From NCBI GenBank assembly GCA_030950365.1, contig JAUZRQ010000007.1, positions 1-54,685 of the forward strand: a stretch of DNA of 54,685 nucleotides, read 5' to 3'. Made by a program: the position numbers and the translations under genes. A model generated the notes under the pieces. The model searched no databases. It saw nothing but the letters and a program-made list of their open reading frames with translations, and was not told the origin of the DNA. This document shows, one piece after another, positions 1-8,979 of this stretch. The stretch is from Candidatus Zhuqueibacterota bacterium (GTDB taxonomy: Bacteria > Zhuqueibacterota > Zhuqueibacteria > Zhuqueibacterales > Geothermadaptataceae). Every line of letters starts with the position of its first letter. Position 1 is the stretch's first letter.

Positions 1-38
1 TGCGGCCTTCGGCCGCATCGCAAGCAGGGATGCTTGCG
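1..38. repeat. two adjacent short hairpins
   Basis: Bases 1-17 form TGCGGCC-TTC-GGCCGCA, and bases 19-38 form CGCAAGCA-GGGA-TGCTTGCG. They lie 13 bases past the stop of the leftward glycosyltransferase gene. Neither is followed by a T run in the leftward direction, so I call them intergenic palindromes rather than a proven terminator. The window edge prevents seeing the rest. Confidence 0.5.
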
Positions 39-50
39 CTACTTATCCCG

Positions 51-1208
51 TCATACCGTCTTTTTCTCAAACCGGCCGTCTTTCCATTCGAAGCGCGAAA
101 ACAGGCCGAGAAAACCGAAAAGCAGAATGTACAGCGGATGCACGAATTGCGTGGGAAGAAAGAATTTCAGCAGCCGCTGCTCGTGAAACAACTGCGCGGC
201 GCGGGTGAGGAAACGCCATTCGAAACTGGCTTTGAGCAACCAGGCAGCCACGGCGGCAAAACCGACCTGCGAGGGGGTCCACCACAGCGAGAGCGTACCG
301 GAAACCATCAGCAGGTTGAACAAATACACAGCGACCAGACCGACGGTCATGGACGTGCGGTAACGGTGACTCTTGCTGGCGTAACGAATGCGCTGGTGCC
401 AGAACTGCCGCCAGCTTACCGGACCGGCGGCGGGCACAAAGCTGTCCGGTTGCAGCGCATAGGCAAAGCGGCCGTGACCGCTGTCGGCCACCAGATTGAG
501 AAACAGATCGTCGTCGCCGGAAATCCACCGGCCGATAGCGGCGAAGCCGCCGACGCGCTCGTACACATCCCGGCCATAGGCCAGATTGGTGCCGGTGCAG
601 GTGAGAGGTCGGCCGAAGCCAGCGCCGGCCGCGGCCACCGCCGCCAGCGACAAATTATCCAGAGATAGCATGCCGGCTAGCAAACCAGGAAGACGTTTTG
701 GAAAAAAATAGGGAGAATATCCGACCACGAAATTGGCGTTCCGGGCAAAATAGCGCACCATGCTGCGTACCCATTGCGGCCCAGGACGGCAATCGGCATC
801 GGTGAATAGTAGCAGTTCGCCATCCGTGGCGCGGATGCCGGCATCGAGGGCGCGCTTTTTGGGCGCGAAATCGGGCCGTTCGTCGCGGATGTGAATGACA
901 AGTAACTGCGGATGCCGGCGGGCGGCTTCATCGAGAATGGCGGCGGTGCCATCTTCAGAGCGGTCATTGACGATGCAGATTTGCAACCGGTCGCGGGGAT
1001 ACAACTGCCGCAGCAAGCAATCGAGCAAATCCGGCAAATTCAGCGCCTCGTTGCGCGCCGCCACGATGATGCTGACCGTGGGGAGATCGAAGGGCTCATC
1101 CGGTGGCGGTGATTCGGGCAATCGGCTCAGACCGCGGAGCAAAAGCAGTAGCGCCGTGAGATACAACGCGGTGAGTACGGCAAGTAAGATGAACAAAATA
1201 AGTTGCAT
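51..1208 (-). CDS. membrane-anchored family 2 glycosyltransferase
   Basis: The product (385 aa) is a processive-type GT2 enzyme that would transfer sugars from nucleotide sugars at the inner membrane. Residues 3-27 form an N-terminal helix. The GT-A domain begins near residue 43 (VSIIVAARNE), with a metal-binding TDAD at 136-139, an acidic GDDD at 231-234 and QRIRY at 272-276, which resembles the Q/RxxRW acceptor motif. Two or three hydrophobic helices close the protein (about 285-305, 315-330 and 353-371). It lies downstream of a GT-B enzyme and a Wzi-like barrel on the same strand, so a role in capsule or exopolysaccharide synthesis is inferred. Substrate unknown. Start: ATG at 1208. Confidence 0.85.
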   Translation of the reverse strand: MQLILFILLAVLTALYLTALLLLLRGLSRLPESPPPDEPFDLPTVSIIVAARNEALNLPDLLDCLLRQLYPRDRLQICIVNDRSEDGTAAILDEAARRHPQLLVIHIRDERPDFAPKKRALDAGIRATDGELLLFTDADCRPGPQWVRSMVRYFARNANFVVGYSPYFFPKRLPGLLAGMLSLDNLSLAAVAAAGAGFGRPLTCTGTNLAYGRDVYERVGGFAAIGRWISGDDDLFLNLVADSGHGRFAYALQPDSFVPAAGPVSWRQFWHQRIRYASKSHRYRTSMTVGLVAVYLFNLLMVSGTLSLWWTPSQVGFAAVAAWLLKASFEWRFLTRAAQLFHEQRLLKFFLPTQFVHPLYILLFGFLGLFSRFEWKDGRFEKKTV

Positions 1209-1337
1209 GGGCGGTTCGTGTTCTGCTTTCTTGAAAAAAAGATTTTGAACACCACAAAGGAAATCCGCTGAGTTTACCGAAAACGCTGAGGCGAAGGCCT
1301 CTGTGCGCCCGGCGTCCCAGCCAAAGATAAAGATATA

Positions 1338-2459
1338 TTATCGATCCAGATAACGCAAGATTTCTTGCAGCACCACTTGTTCTCCGCCGAACAGTTCCTC
1401 CAATGACTCTTTCGGTTGCGGAGGATGTCGGAGCAAATCGGCCGTGCGCTCTGGCGGATCGGTGAGGCGAATGACGGTAGCGCGGCCGGTTTGCAACAGC
1501 GTGCGCTCGGTCTCGCGGATCTCCGGATGCGACGCCAGCGGCAGCAGAAACAGCGCTTTGCCAGTCTGCAGCGCTTCGGCTACGGTGGTGAAGCCCGCTT
1601 TGGTAATCACCCCGCTGATCTCCGTGTACAGTAGCTCGGTTTGCAGCGGATTCGGCAATGGCACCTGCTCGAACATCCGGCTCCTCGGCGACGGTTCATC
1701 CCGGTGGCGCGGCGCGATCAGCAACTGGATTCCAGGCGCGTGTTTGGCCACCCGTTCAAAATAGTCCAGCACCGCTTGCGGTTGCGAATGTCCGCCCAGC
1801 GCCAGAAAATAGCGATGCTTTGGAGCGGCGGTCCCTTCATTGGCTGCAAAACGGCGGATGAGCGGGATGCGCACCGCCGGACGGGGCACGCGATCATACA
1901 GGGTTTCGATGAACATGCGCCGCGGTAGCCAGTAAGCCAGTCTAAGCAGCGTCGGTACGAGGAGCGACAGCAGTCGCCGGTACGGCCCGCGACCGAAATC
2001 GGTCTCATGCAGTGCGTAGTTGTACACGCCAATGCACGGAAGACGCTGCCACCTTGCCCATAGCGACACCTGCGGCAGGAAGTCGTTGACGATGACCGCG
2101 GGAAAATGCTCCCGCACCGCCCGGCGAAACATGCGCCAGTCGGCCAGCCACCGATAAGCGGCGAATTTCAACAGATGGATGGTGGTCCGGCGGAGATCGA
2201 GATCGAAATCCGGGCGATAGGCGAGATGCAGGCCGTGGCGGTAGGCCTGCACGTGAACTGTGGGATCGTTGGCGAAAACCTCGCGCAGCAGCGGTTCGTG
2301 CCGCGGATGCACCAGCAACAGCCGCCGGGCGCGGCCGCCGAGCGCGCGCACGATGGGCAGCTCGCGTTTCACGCAGCCAAACTCCGGCCCGAACAACCAG
2401 AAGTGCACCCAGGGAAGAGCAGAGGCATTGTCTGCGCTTTCCATGGCGGCGGTTCCCAT
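1338..2459 (-). CDS. MurG-like GT-B glycosyltransferase
   Basis: The 373-aa product has a two-lobed GT-B look. The C-terminal half begins near residue 217 with YFLALGGHSQP and contains GVITKAGFTTVAEAL near 284-298, which corresponds to the nucleotide-sugar binding region of MurG and UDP-glycosyltransferases (family 28 C-terminal domain). There is no signal peptide, so it is cytosolic or peripheral. The upstream Wzi-like gene ends in TGATG, sharing one base with this start, which suggests translational coupling. It is not MurG itself: the usual N-terminal GGTGGH motif is absent and no cell-wall genes are nearby. A role in polysaccharide or glycolipid assembly is inferred. Confidence 0.75.
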   Translation of the reverse strand: MGTAAMESADNASALPWVHFWLFGPEFGCVKRELPIVRALGGRARRLLLVHPRHEPLLREVFANDPTVHVQAYRHGLHLAYRPDFDLDLRRTTIHLLKFAAYRWLADWRMFRRAVREHFPAVIVNDFLPQVSLWARWQRLPCIGVYNYALHETDFGRGPYRRLLSLLVPTLLRLAYWLPRRMFIETLYDRVPRPAVRIPLIRRFAANEGTAAPKHRYFLALGGHSQPQAVLDYFERVAKHAPGIQLLIAPRHRDEPSPRSRMFEQVPLPNPLQTELLYTEISGVITKAGFTTVAEALQTGKALFLLPLASHPEIRETERTLLQTGRATVIRLTDPPERTADLLRHPPQPKESLEELFGGEQVVLQEILRYLDR

Positions 2460-4006
2460 CAGTAATTGATCTCCAGCGCAAAGTGGCCGAAACGTTCCAG
2501 CCGGTTTTCGCCAGGCTGGCGACCGGCATTGCGGCGGTATTTCAGAAGCACATCGAAGCGCACAAAAATATCGCGCAACACCTGCACGCGCAGGGACTGC
2601 CAGACGCGGTGCTGCCGTTCTACCAGGCCGCGCAAAAATCCTTTATAAATGCCATCCTCCGGCCGGTGCGCTACCATGATATCGCCGCGGCCCTGGCGGA
2701 TGTACGCATAGCCGAGCTGCCAGCGCACATCACGCCGGGGCTGCCAGGCCAGGTGCCACTGCCAGCGGTCGGCATTTGGCCCGAGTTGCGAGCCGATGCT
2801 GCGACCGTAGTGCGCGTAGATGTTGAGGGTATCGTAATGCGTGTACACGAACGGATCCACGCGGGTGTAATCGGTGGATAGCTCGAGGGGCCGCACTCCG
2901 AACGGGGCCACCCAGTGCACGCCGAAATGATAGGCCAGCTTGTTGCCCCAGTAGGTGCCGAGCGGATAATCCAGTGAAAAATCGTCCACGAAAATTTCCA
3001 GCGTAATCCTCAATCCGTCGGTCGGAAAGGCAGTCAGGTCGAAACCGACCATGTTGTTGTCTCGATCGCCGAGCTGGTGTTCCATGATGTGAAACGGCAG
3101 CAGAGGATTGAGATAGGCCAGTTCAATGTTGCGGCCGCCATACACCAGGGTTTCATAAGCGCCGATCTGCATCCGGGGATGTACCAGCCAGTCGATGCGG
3201 TGGCCGGCCAGGTAGCGCGGCGAGCCCAGTCCCTGTAAATTGGCATGAAAACTGGCGTAGCGGAAACGCGAAAAATCGAATTGCAGCCGCAACATGTCCA
3301 TGGGTTCATTGCCGGCTGAAAGACCGAGGCGGTCGGCGAGGGCTGCCCCCCAGCTAATCTTCTGGCGGCCGAATACGGTGGTGAAACGGCCGCGACGGTA
3401 GGCAAAATAACCAATCGCCTGATCTGTAAAAATACTCTGCCCCACGGTGACCTGAATGCGGCCAAGGGCCGGATCGAACCGCTCTTCGAGGTTTTCGCTG
3501 CCCAGGATCAGCGCATTGACGGCTTCGGCGGCATAAAACAGGTGTTCGCCAAGATTGCCGCGCACGGCGATTCGAAGATCGGTTTCGCTCAAATCTTCAC
3601 GATCGATCTCCAGCCGATTGCGGCTGAAACGGAAACTCTGGCGCAGCGTCACATCGAGAAACAGTTGCTGGTCGCCATCGCGATAGCGCAGGGCATGAAT
3701 CTCCGAGCCGGGCGGCGCATCCCGGTCCGGCGGTGGATCGGTGAATTCAGCCAGCATTTGCTGCAGCAGGCGCCGATCGGCATCGGACATACGGGCGGAT
3801 TGCTCCTGCATCCGGCGCAGCAACCGCAACACCGTGTCGCGATCCAGCGGCAGGGTGCGCAGCGCATAATCCGAAAACAGGCCCAGGGTTTCACCTTTGA
3901 TGAGGAGCGGATATACCTGATGACGCAAGGGCACATAGGTGTACTGGGCCCGGGCATTCAAATGCAATCCAAGGATGGTCAGAAGAACAACCGCAAATCG
4001 TTGCAT
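2459..4006 (-). CDS. Wzi-like outer-membrane beta-barrel protein
   Basis: The 515-aa product starts with a signal peptide (MQRFAVVLLTILGLHLNARA, then Q). An N-terminal helical part (about 35-95) is followed by many alternating aromatic/polar strands such as LFLDVTLRQSFRFSR and RGRFTTVFGRQKISWG, ending in FGHFALEINY with an aromatic last residue, as in outer-membrane barrels. The pattern and length fit the capsule-assembly Wzi family, which anchors capsule at the cell surface. It is the first gene of a leftward run with two glycosyltransferases, supporting a surface-polysaccharide role. Family assignment is by motif impression only. Confidence 0.7.
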   Translation of the reverse strand: MQRFAVVLLTILGLHLNARAQYTYVPLRHQVYPLLIKGETLGLFSDYALRTLPLDRDTVLRLLRRMQEQSARMSDADRRLLQQMLAEFTDPPPDRDAPPGSEIHALRYRDGDQQLFLDVTLRQSFRFSRNRLEIDREDLSETDLRIAVRGNLGEHLFYAAEAVNALILGSENLEERFDPALGRIQVTVGQSIFTDQAIGYFAYRRGRFTTVFGRQKISWGAALADRLGLSAGNEPMDMLRLQFDFSRFRYASFHANLQGLGSPRYLAGHRIDWLVHPRMQIGAYETLVYGGRNIELAYLNPLLPFHIMEHQLGDRDNNMVGFDLTAFPTDGLRITLEIFVDDFSLDYPLGTYWGNKLAYHFGVHWVAPFGVRPLELSTDYTRVDPFVYTHYDTLNIYAHYGRSIGSQLGPNADRWQWHLAWQPRRDVRWQLGYAYIRQGRGDIMVAHRPEDGIYKGFLRGLVERQHRVWQSLRVQVLRDIFVRFDVLLKYRRNAGRQPGENRLERFGHFALEINY

Positions 4007-4150
4007 GTGTTTCCGGTCTTGAGTGAAAAATGGAGTTCGCTATTCAATTAGAGGTATCGCCCCAAAGCTTTTATGGAATCCCGTCATCGACACACGGGCA
4101 GGATGCATTCAATCATCCGCGTGCGCCCGGTCCGGGAGTCCAGGAAGCGC

Positions 4151-4196
4151 CTTGAAAAAGGAATCGCCTATATCTTGAAAAAGGAATCGCCTATAT
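4151..4196. repeat. 23-bp perfect tandem duplication
   Basis: The unit beginning CTTGAAAAAGGAATCGCC occupies 4151-4173 and is repeated exactly at 4174-4196. It lies about 145 bases upstream of the leftward Wzi-like gene, where it could alter promoter spacing; that role is inference. Confidence 0.9.
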
Positions 4197-4474
4197 AACG
4201 ACGGCGAAGCTTTGGTCATTTTTACTGCGATGCCGGCGCCTATGTGAACGTTTTTTCAATCTGAATCATGGCTGAATCGTTGTGAATCATTTCACACGCG
4301 AATTCCTAAGTGCTAAAAAATCAGCCAATAGTATACAAAAAAGCATCGTGGGTTGCAACAGAAGAATGTCGGACGGATTTTCTGTCGGGGCCACCGGTTG
4401 CCGCTACGCCGCTATCGTGGGGCGTGTTCATTCAGGTTTCTGGTTGCTTGAATGCTTTGCAGGTTGAAGGGAAA

Positions 4475-4512
4475 TAAAAAAAAAGGGATATGGAGAAGCT
4501 CCATATCCCTTT
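4475..4512 (-). terminator. intrinsic terminator of the small receiver-like gene
   Basis: A perfect 14-bp stem (4482-4495 with 4499-4512; AAAGGGATATGGAG and its complement) has a 3-base AAG loop. In the leftward direction it runs into about ten T residues (4475-4484 read as complement). It lies 57 bases past the stop of the leftward gene at 4569. Confidence 0.9.
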
Positions 4513-4568
4513 ACCTGGGGTAGGTGTCCATGCATTTGGGTCTATAGGGTGGAATGGAGATCATCTAT

Positions 4569-4772
4569 TTATATTAAAATGCAAAGGCTCCCGTCCTGAT
4601 TCAACTGAATCTGCCCGGCGAACAATACAAAGTCCGGCGAATCCTTCTTTAATGCCTTGGCCAGCTTCCGTGCATCTTTGACCGTGTTCAATTGCAGTTC
4701 ATGGTGCCCGCGAATCAGTTCGCTGAAGGCAGCTTCGTCTTCTTCACGACCGAGGAACAAGATTTTTTTCAC
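4569..4772 (-). CDS. 67-aa receiver-like orphan protein
   Basis: I choose the GTG at 4772 because GGAGGGG stands at 4777-4783, 4 bases upstream; an in-frame ATG at 4817 lacks such a site. The product begins (M)KKILFLGREEDEAAFSEL and alternates strand-helix-strand-helix-strand, like the first half of a response-regulator receiver domain. The acidic pair is absent, and LFAG stands where the phosphorylated Asp would follow strand 3. It is a single-gene unit with its own terminator, divergent from the LarA-like gene. Function unknown; it might be a degenerate receiver or another small Rossmann-like fold. Expression seems likely from the strong signals at both ends. Confidence 0.65.
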   Translation of the reverse strand: MKKILFLGREEDEAAFSELIRGHHELQLNTVKDARKLAKALKKDSPDFVLFAGQIQLNQDGSLCILI

Positions 4773-5067
4773 GTTGCCCCTCCATAGTTTCAAACCTACG
4801 ATGCCCTCACGGTCCATCCTGGAACGGTTGCTTTGCTTGATCCTGCGACCTGATCTGAAAGAGCATTGAATCAGAACGGGAACGTTCCCATCTTATGCGA
4901 AAACTGTGCCAGAAAAATGCCCGGATTAACCAGTTGAGATAACTATAAAAAAAATAACTATTATGCGGAATCTTCGGTTGAACAGGTTGTTCAATTTTGT
5001 TAAAAAGGATGTTCCCGAGTGAAACAATGTTCCAGTCGTGAACGGCAAAAGAGGGGGTGGAAAAGCA

Positions 5068-5098
5068 TTGACATTTTTCCAGTTTTGTTATACTTTTG
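5068..5098 (+). promoter_or_regulatory. promoter of the LarA-like gene
   Basis: TTGACA at 5068-5073 and TATACT at 5089-5094 are separated by 15 bases. The same stretch contains TACTTTTG at 5091-5098, an exact match to the Bacteroidota TAnnTTTG -7 element. The gene starts 27 bases further on. Confidence 0.65.
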
Positions 5099-5125
5099 GG
5101 CTACGATAATAATATATAGTGACCC

Positions 5126-6439
5126 ATGATGGAAATTGAACTCAAATACGGCTCCGAGACGCTAACGGCCAAACTGAGCCATATCAAATCGGTACAGGAG
5201 CTGCAACCGCGGCGGGTAGCCACCCTGCAGACGGTGGAAGCCATGCTGACCTACAGCCTGGGCAAACCCATCGGTACGTACCCATTTGCGCGGCTGTTCC
5301 AGCGGGCGCGCAATCTGGCCCTGGTGCTGCCACCGTATCGTGCCGGTGACCCGGTATGGCAGATGCTGCCATTCGTGCTAAAGGTGCTGCATGACAATGG
5401 TGTGCAGGACGAAGAGGTAAAAATCCTTATCGGCTACCATGCAACCTATGGTGATGCCTCGCTAAATGCCGAACCGGTAATCCAGCTTCAGGAGCGCTAT
5501 TCGGTATTCGTTCATGATTTGCATGATGCTGGAGAGCTGGAATATGTAGGCGAGACGCGCAGCGGCTTACCGGTGTTCGTTAATCGCATTTTGCTGGACG
5601 TCGAACACATTGTGCTGCTGGGCGCAGTGGAATACGGGCTACTGCCGGATTTCGATGGTGGACCGCGTATGGTGGTGCCCGGATGCGCCGGCTATGAGAC
5701 CCTGGCCCGGATTTGCGCGCAGACCTACAATGCCAAAACACGCCGGTTTGATCTGCTGCTGGACAGTCATGAAGAAACGCGCGCGCTGCTTCGACAAAAT
5801 TTACGCGAGGCGTACAAATGCCTGCCGGCCACGTTCGGCCTGTATCCGGTGGCCAATGGCAAAGGGCAAATCATCGCTGCGCCGGCCGGACATCCGATTC
5901 AGGCGCACATTGCCGGCAGTAAAATGATTGAATGCCTGTACAAAATTCCCGTGTTCCAGCAGGCTGATCTCACCATCGTCAGCCCGGGGGGCTCCCTGCA
6001 CGATGCCACCTTCCGTTCGGCGTTCCGGAGCCTGTGCCAGGCGGCCAAAGCAACCCGGCCGGGAGGTGTGATCATTCTGACCGCGGAATGCCGGGATGGT
6101 CTGGGGATGGATGCGTTTCGGAAGCATTTTCCTGCAAACGGCGACAAGGATGGCGAGGCGCGTCTGCACCTGTTTGCCATGCCCGAGGATATTATTTCGG
6201 CGACCATATCCCAGCTCGTACATCGATTTCGGATTTTTCTGATTTCCGCGCTGGAAAAGAAGGTAGTTCGGCGCATGGGCATGCAGGCTGCCGATTCGCT
6301 GGATGAGGCTTTCGATTGTGCTATGCAGGAAATGCCATTTTCACCTGTAGTGCATATTCTGCCGCAGGGAAATCCCATCAATCCGATACCGGTCATGAGT
6401 CATCTTGAGCCGGTAAACCAGGAGTTAAGGACGAATTGA
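5126..6439 (+). CDS. LarA-fold (DUF2088) protein with altered cofactor site
   Basis: The 437-aa product has the layout of nickel-dependent lactate racemase LarA: an N-terminal DUF2088 part with LPFVLKVLHDNGV and GYH (His105, aligning with catalytic His108 of LarA), then a C-terminal part with SPGGSLHDATFRSAF and RPGGVIILTAECRDGLG. The cofactor segment differs. LarA-type proteins have PHxxAGxxGGxK, whose Lys184 carries the pincer nucleotide; here it reads EYGLLPDFDGGPR, so the lysine position holds Arg181 and the His is gone. The nickel-ligand His after PGxxGYET is also missing. No larB/C/E maturation genes are nearby. I infer a LarA homologue with another or lost activity. No clear ribosome binding site is seen. 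Confidence 0.75.
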   Translation: MMEIELKYGSETLTAKLSHIKSVQELQPRRVATLQTVEAMLTYSLGKPIGTYPFARLFQRARNLALVLPPYRAGDPVWQMLPFVLKVLHDNGVQDEEVKILIGYHATYGDASLNAEPVIQLQERYSVFVHDLHDAGELEYVGETRSGLPVFVNRILLDVEHIVLLGAVEYGLLPDFDGGPRMVVPGCAGYETLARICAQTYNAKTRRFDLLLDSHEETRALLRQNLREAYKCLPATFGLYPVANGKGQIIAAPAGHPIQAHIAGSKMIECLYKIPVFQQADLTIVSPGGSLHDATFRSAFRSLCQAAKATRPGGVIILTAECRDGLGMDAFRKHFPANGDKDGEARLHLFAMPEDIISATISQLVHRFRIFLISALEKKVVRRMGMQAADSLDEAFDCAMQEMPFSPVVHILPQGNPINPIPVMSHLEPVNQELRTN

Positions 6440-6508
6440 ACGATACCGATTTTATTATTGAACCAAATCTATAATTCCAGCAAGGACGCACAATATCCAG
6501 GAAGGATT

Positions 6509-7174
6509 ATGACACGCAAACATCTTGGCCTGAGCATCATTATTCTGCTATTACTCCTGCCATTGCTGGGTTGTGTATTGAAACCCCGCCCCATTTACAA
6601 GCCTTATCCTCGCAAACATCAAAAAGAGCATGATGCCAAAGATTCGCGCGTTCAACCAGAGGTTGATCATGATAATAGCCATGACGCGGACCGCTGGCAA
6701 AATGGCGACTTCGGCGATGAAGGGGTGGTAGACGAAGACGCCAGCTACACCGATGCTTCTCTGGAAGCCACGGAAATTATGCCCGTGTCCACCGAGGTCT
6801 GGAAGCTGGCCAATGAGCTGATTCCGTTCTTGAATACGCCTTATAAATATGGGGGAGAGGACACCACCGGCGTCGATTGCTCTGGCCTGGTCAAAGTGGT
6901 GTACGAACGCGCCTTTGGAATTTCCTTGCCGCATAAAGCCGCTTTTCAGTACAAACTCGACATTGCCCGTCCGGTGGCCCGGCCGCAGCTAAAAGCCGGC
7001 GATCTGGTGTTTTTTTATGACAAGCGGTTCCGCAGAATCGGCCACGTAGGCATTTATTTGAACAATGGCTATTTTATCCATTCTATGATTCGTAAGGGGG
7101 TGGTGATATCCAATCTAAGTGGCAAATATTGGAAAAAATTTTACGCCGGTGCCCGCAGAATTTTGAAAAAATAG
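6509..7174 (+). CDS. NlpC/P60 peptidase lipoprotein
   Basis: Start at ATG 6509 is preferred over an in-frame upstream codon at 6458: GGAAGGA lies just upstream and the protein then begins with a lipoprotein signal (MTRKHLGLSIIILLL..LLGC). The 221-aa product has a polar, acidic linker (about 23-90), then an NlpC/P60 domain with YGGEDTTGVDCSGLVK (catalytic Cys), GDLVFFYD, GHVGIYL (catalytic His) and YFIHS (third polar residue). Such enzymes cut peptidoglycan stem peptides, here probably from a lipid anchor in the periplasm. It lies 69 bases after the LarA-like gene on the same strand, probably the same transcript. Confidence 0.88.
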   Translation: MTRKHLGLSIIILLLLLPLLGCVLKPRPIYKPYPRKHQKEHDAKDSRVQPEVDHDNSHDADRWQNGDFGDEGVVDEDASYTDASLEATEIMPVSTEVWKLANELIPFLNTPYKYGGEDTTGVDCSGLVKVVYERAFGISLPHKAAFQYKLDIARPVARPQLKAGDLVFFYDKRFRRIGHVGIYLNNGYFIHSMIRKGVVISNLSGKYWKKFYAGARRILKK

Positions 7175-7788
7175 CCGACAAACCTGCGATCGGACAACAT
7201 TGGGGGCGCATGTCAAATAGCAGTTTCAAAGCGCTGCCCATAAATGGGTGCGTGACTATTTGTTACGGCAGGCAGCCAGCCGGTCTGGTTTTGGCGCTGA
7301 ACCTTTGGGATGAGGGTATTCTGGAATCATTACAAAATAAATTGGCTTTTTTCTATTGTTTTTGCAGCAAAACCATTGTAGATTAAATTTGCTTAACATT
7401 TAGGCGGCTGTATCGCCGGCGGATGCATTCCACGGATTCCAGATGAATTCAATCTTCCGCAATATCCTTCCACATGTGCTTGGTTGTGGAGCCGGGAGGA
7501 GGAGATTGCATTGTTGAATGCGGCTTCATCGAACCTGGATGAAGGCAGCCGGATTGCCGTGGCACGAACGGCATCCTACGGAGGGGATAGTTACACAACG
7601 GGGGAGAGCCTGCCGCAACATGAGGGGGGGCTTGGCGCTTCATATTTCATTTTGATTTTTATTATGTTCTTGCGCGACATTTCCGAGGGGCTCGATGATC
7701 GGTTATGGCGAGCATGGGGCTCGCCAGTTCGGAAACGGTTCGATTCAGGAAGAATGATTCAAATCGGAACTATGGGAACGGAGGAACG
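7175..7788 (+). other. intergenic region, no supported gene
   Basis: The gap between the P60 lipoprotein and the M24 peptidase is relatively AT-rich to about 7400. An open frame at 7484-7804 (TTG start, overlapping the M24 start) has a short hydrophobic stretch but an unnatural composition; I do not call it. No clear terminator or promoter was found. Confidence 0.5.
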
Positions 7789-8979
7789 ATGGAGACTCAG
7801 TTGAAGCTGGATATCGGAGATGTTCAGGAATACCTGCGGAAGTCCGGAGTCGATGGCTGGTTGATTTACGATTTTATCGGTTTGAACAAGGTAGCCCAGG
7901 AGCTTTTCGTATTTACTGGACATTTGATTACGCGGCGATGGTTCTATTTTATCCCCGCTCAGGGTGAGCCAACGGCATTGGTGCATCGGATTGAACGGGC
8001 GAATTTTCCGGAGGTGCCTGGAGAGGTGATGCTGTATTCTGGGTGGCAGGAGCTGCATGCAGCTCTGAATACCATCCTCCAGGGGGCCCATCGCATCGCC
8101 ATGGAGTACTCACCCAAGAACGCCATCCCCACCAATTCGTTTGTGGACGCCGGAACCTTCGAGGTAGTGCGCGAATACGTCGATGAAATCGTGTCCTCGG
8201 CCAATCTGGTGCAATATTTCACCTGTCGTCTCAGGCAGGAGCAACTCGAATCGCACAAACGGGCCGCGCGCGTGCTGGACGAGGCACAACAGAAGGCATT
8301 CCAGTTCATCGAAGAGCGGCTGCGGCAGGGAAAGACCGTTACCGAGTACGAAGTCCAGCAGCTCATCATGCAACACATCCGAGAAAACGGCATGACCGCC
8401 ATGGCCGAAGCCATCGTGGCCGTAAACGAGTTCGCCAGCGATCCTCATTATGCGCCCACGCAGGACAAAACCAATGAAATCCGTAAAGGCGATTGCATTC
8501 TCATCGATCTGTGGGGAAAGGAAACGCACGCAAACGGCATTTATGCGGATATTACGCTTGTGGGCTTTGTGGGCGCCGAGCCGCCGGAAAAATATACGGA
8601 AATTTGGACCATCGCCCGCGATGCCCGCAATCTGGCCGTAGATTTCATGCGCGAACGGCATCAAAAAGGGCTGAGCATTCGTGGATACGAAGTGGATGAA
8701 GTGGTGCGCAAGTACATCAGCGACAGAGGCTATGGGGATTATTTCTTCCATCGCACCGGCCACAGCATCGATCAAAGCGATCACGGCAAAGCGGTTAATA
8801 TCGATAGTTTTGAAACGCGCGATTTGCGCGAACTGATACCCGGACTTCTTTTTTCCATCGAGCCGGGCATTTACCTGCCAGAGTTTGGCGTGCGCACGGA
8901 GATCGACGTGTACTTCGGCGAGAATGGGCCGGAAGTGTACACGCCGATTCAGGACGAGCTCATTTTAATGGATGTGTGA
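7789..8979 (+). CDS. M24 family Xaa-Pro type aminopeptidase
   Basis: I start at ATG 7789 (METQLKLDIG), where GGAGG stands 5 bases upstream; the open frame runs further 5' without family-like sequence. The 396-aa product has a creatinase N-terminal lobe (about 1-150) and a pita-bread M24 domain. Metal ligands are recognisable: Asp in LIDLWGK, Asp in YADITL, His in FHRTGHSIDQ, Glu in SIEPGIYLPEFG and Glu in RTEIDVYF. It should be a cytosolic dinuclear-metal enzyme removing residues before proline, or a relative acting on other amide bonds. It is the first gene of an operon with an RNA methyltransferase and two ABC permeases. Confidence 0.9.
   Translation: METQLKLDIGDVQEYLRKSGVDGWLIYDFIGLNKVAQELFVFTGHLITRRWFYFIPAQGEPTALVHRIERANFPEVPGEVMLYSGWQELHAALNTILQGAHRIAMEYSPKNAIPTNSFVDAGTFEVVREYVDEIVSSANLVQYFTCRLRQEQLESHKRAARVLDEAQQKAFQFIEERLRQGKTVTEYEVQQLIMQHIRENGMTAMAEAIVAVNEFASDPHYAPTQDKTNEIRKGDCILIDLWGKETHANGIYADITLVGFVGAEPPEKYTEIWTIARDARNLAVDFMRERHQKGLSIRGYEVDEVVRKYISDRGYGDYFFHRTGHSIDQSDHGKAVNIDSFETRDLRELIPGLLFSIEPGIYLPEFGVRTEIDVYFGENGPEVYTPIQDELILMDV

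Larger units (their letters stand above)
4007..4568. other. intergenic region with tandem repeat and terminator
   Basis: This gap separates the start of the Wzi-like gene from the end of the small receiver-like gene. It is richer in A/T than the genes around it and has no convincing ORF; a 61-codon open frame at 4282-4467 has no ribosome binding site and odd composition. It contains a 23-base tandem duplication and a strong leftward terminator, listed separately. Confidence 0.6.

Noticed and set aside
1240-1330. possible regulatory RNA upstream of the GT2 gene
   Set aside because: The stretch is only a decayed interspersed phrase (CACAAAGGAAATCCGCTGAG and similar) with no stable structure.
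4282-4467. 61-codon open frame in the gap upstream of the small receiver-like gene
   Set aside because: There is no ribosome binding site or promoter, and no family resemblance.
7484-7804. 106-codon open frame before the M24 peptidase
   Set aside because: It starts at TTG, overlaps the M24 start by 16 bases, and shows no domain-like pattern apart from one short hydrophobic stretch. The true M24 start has its own GGAGG.
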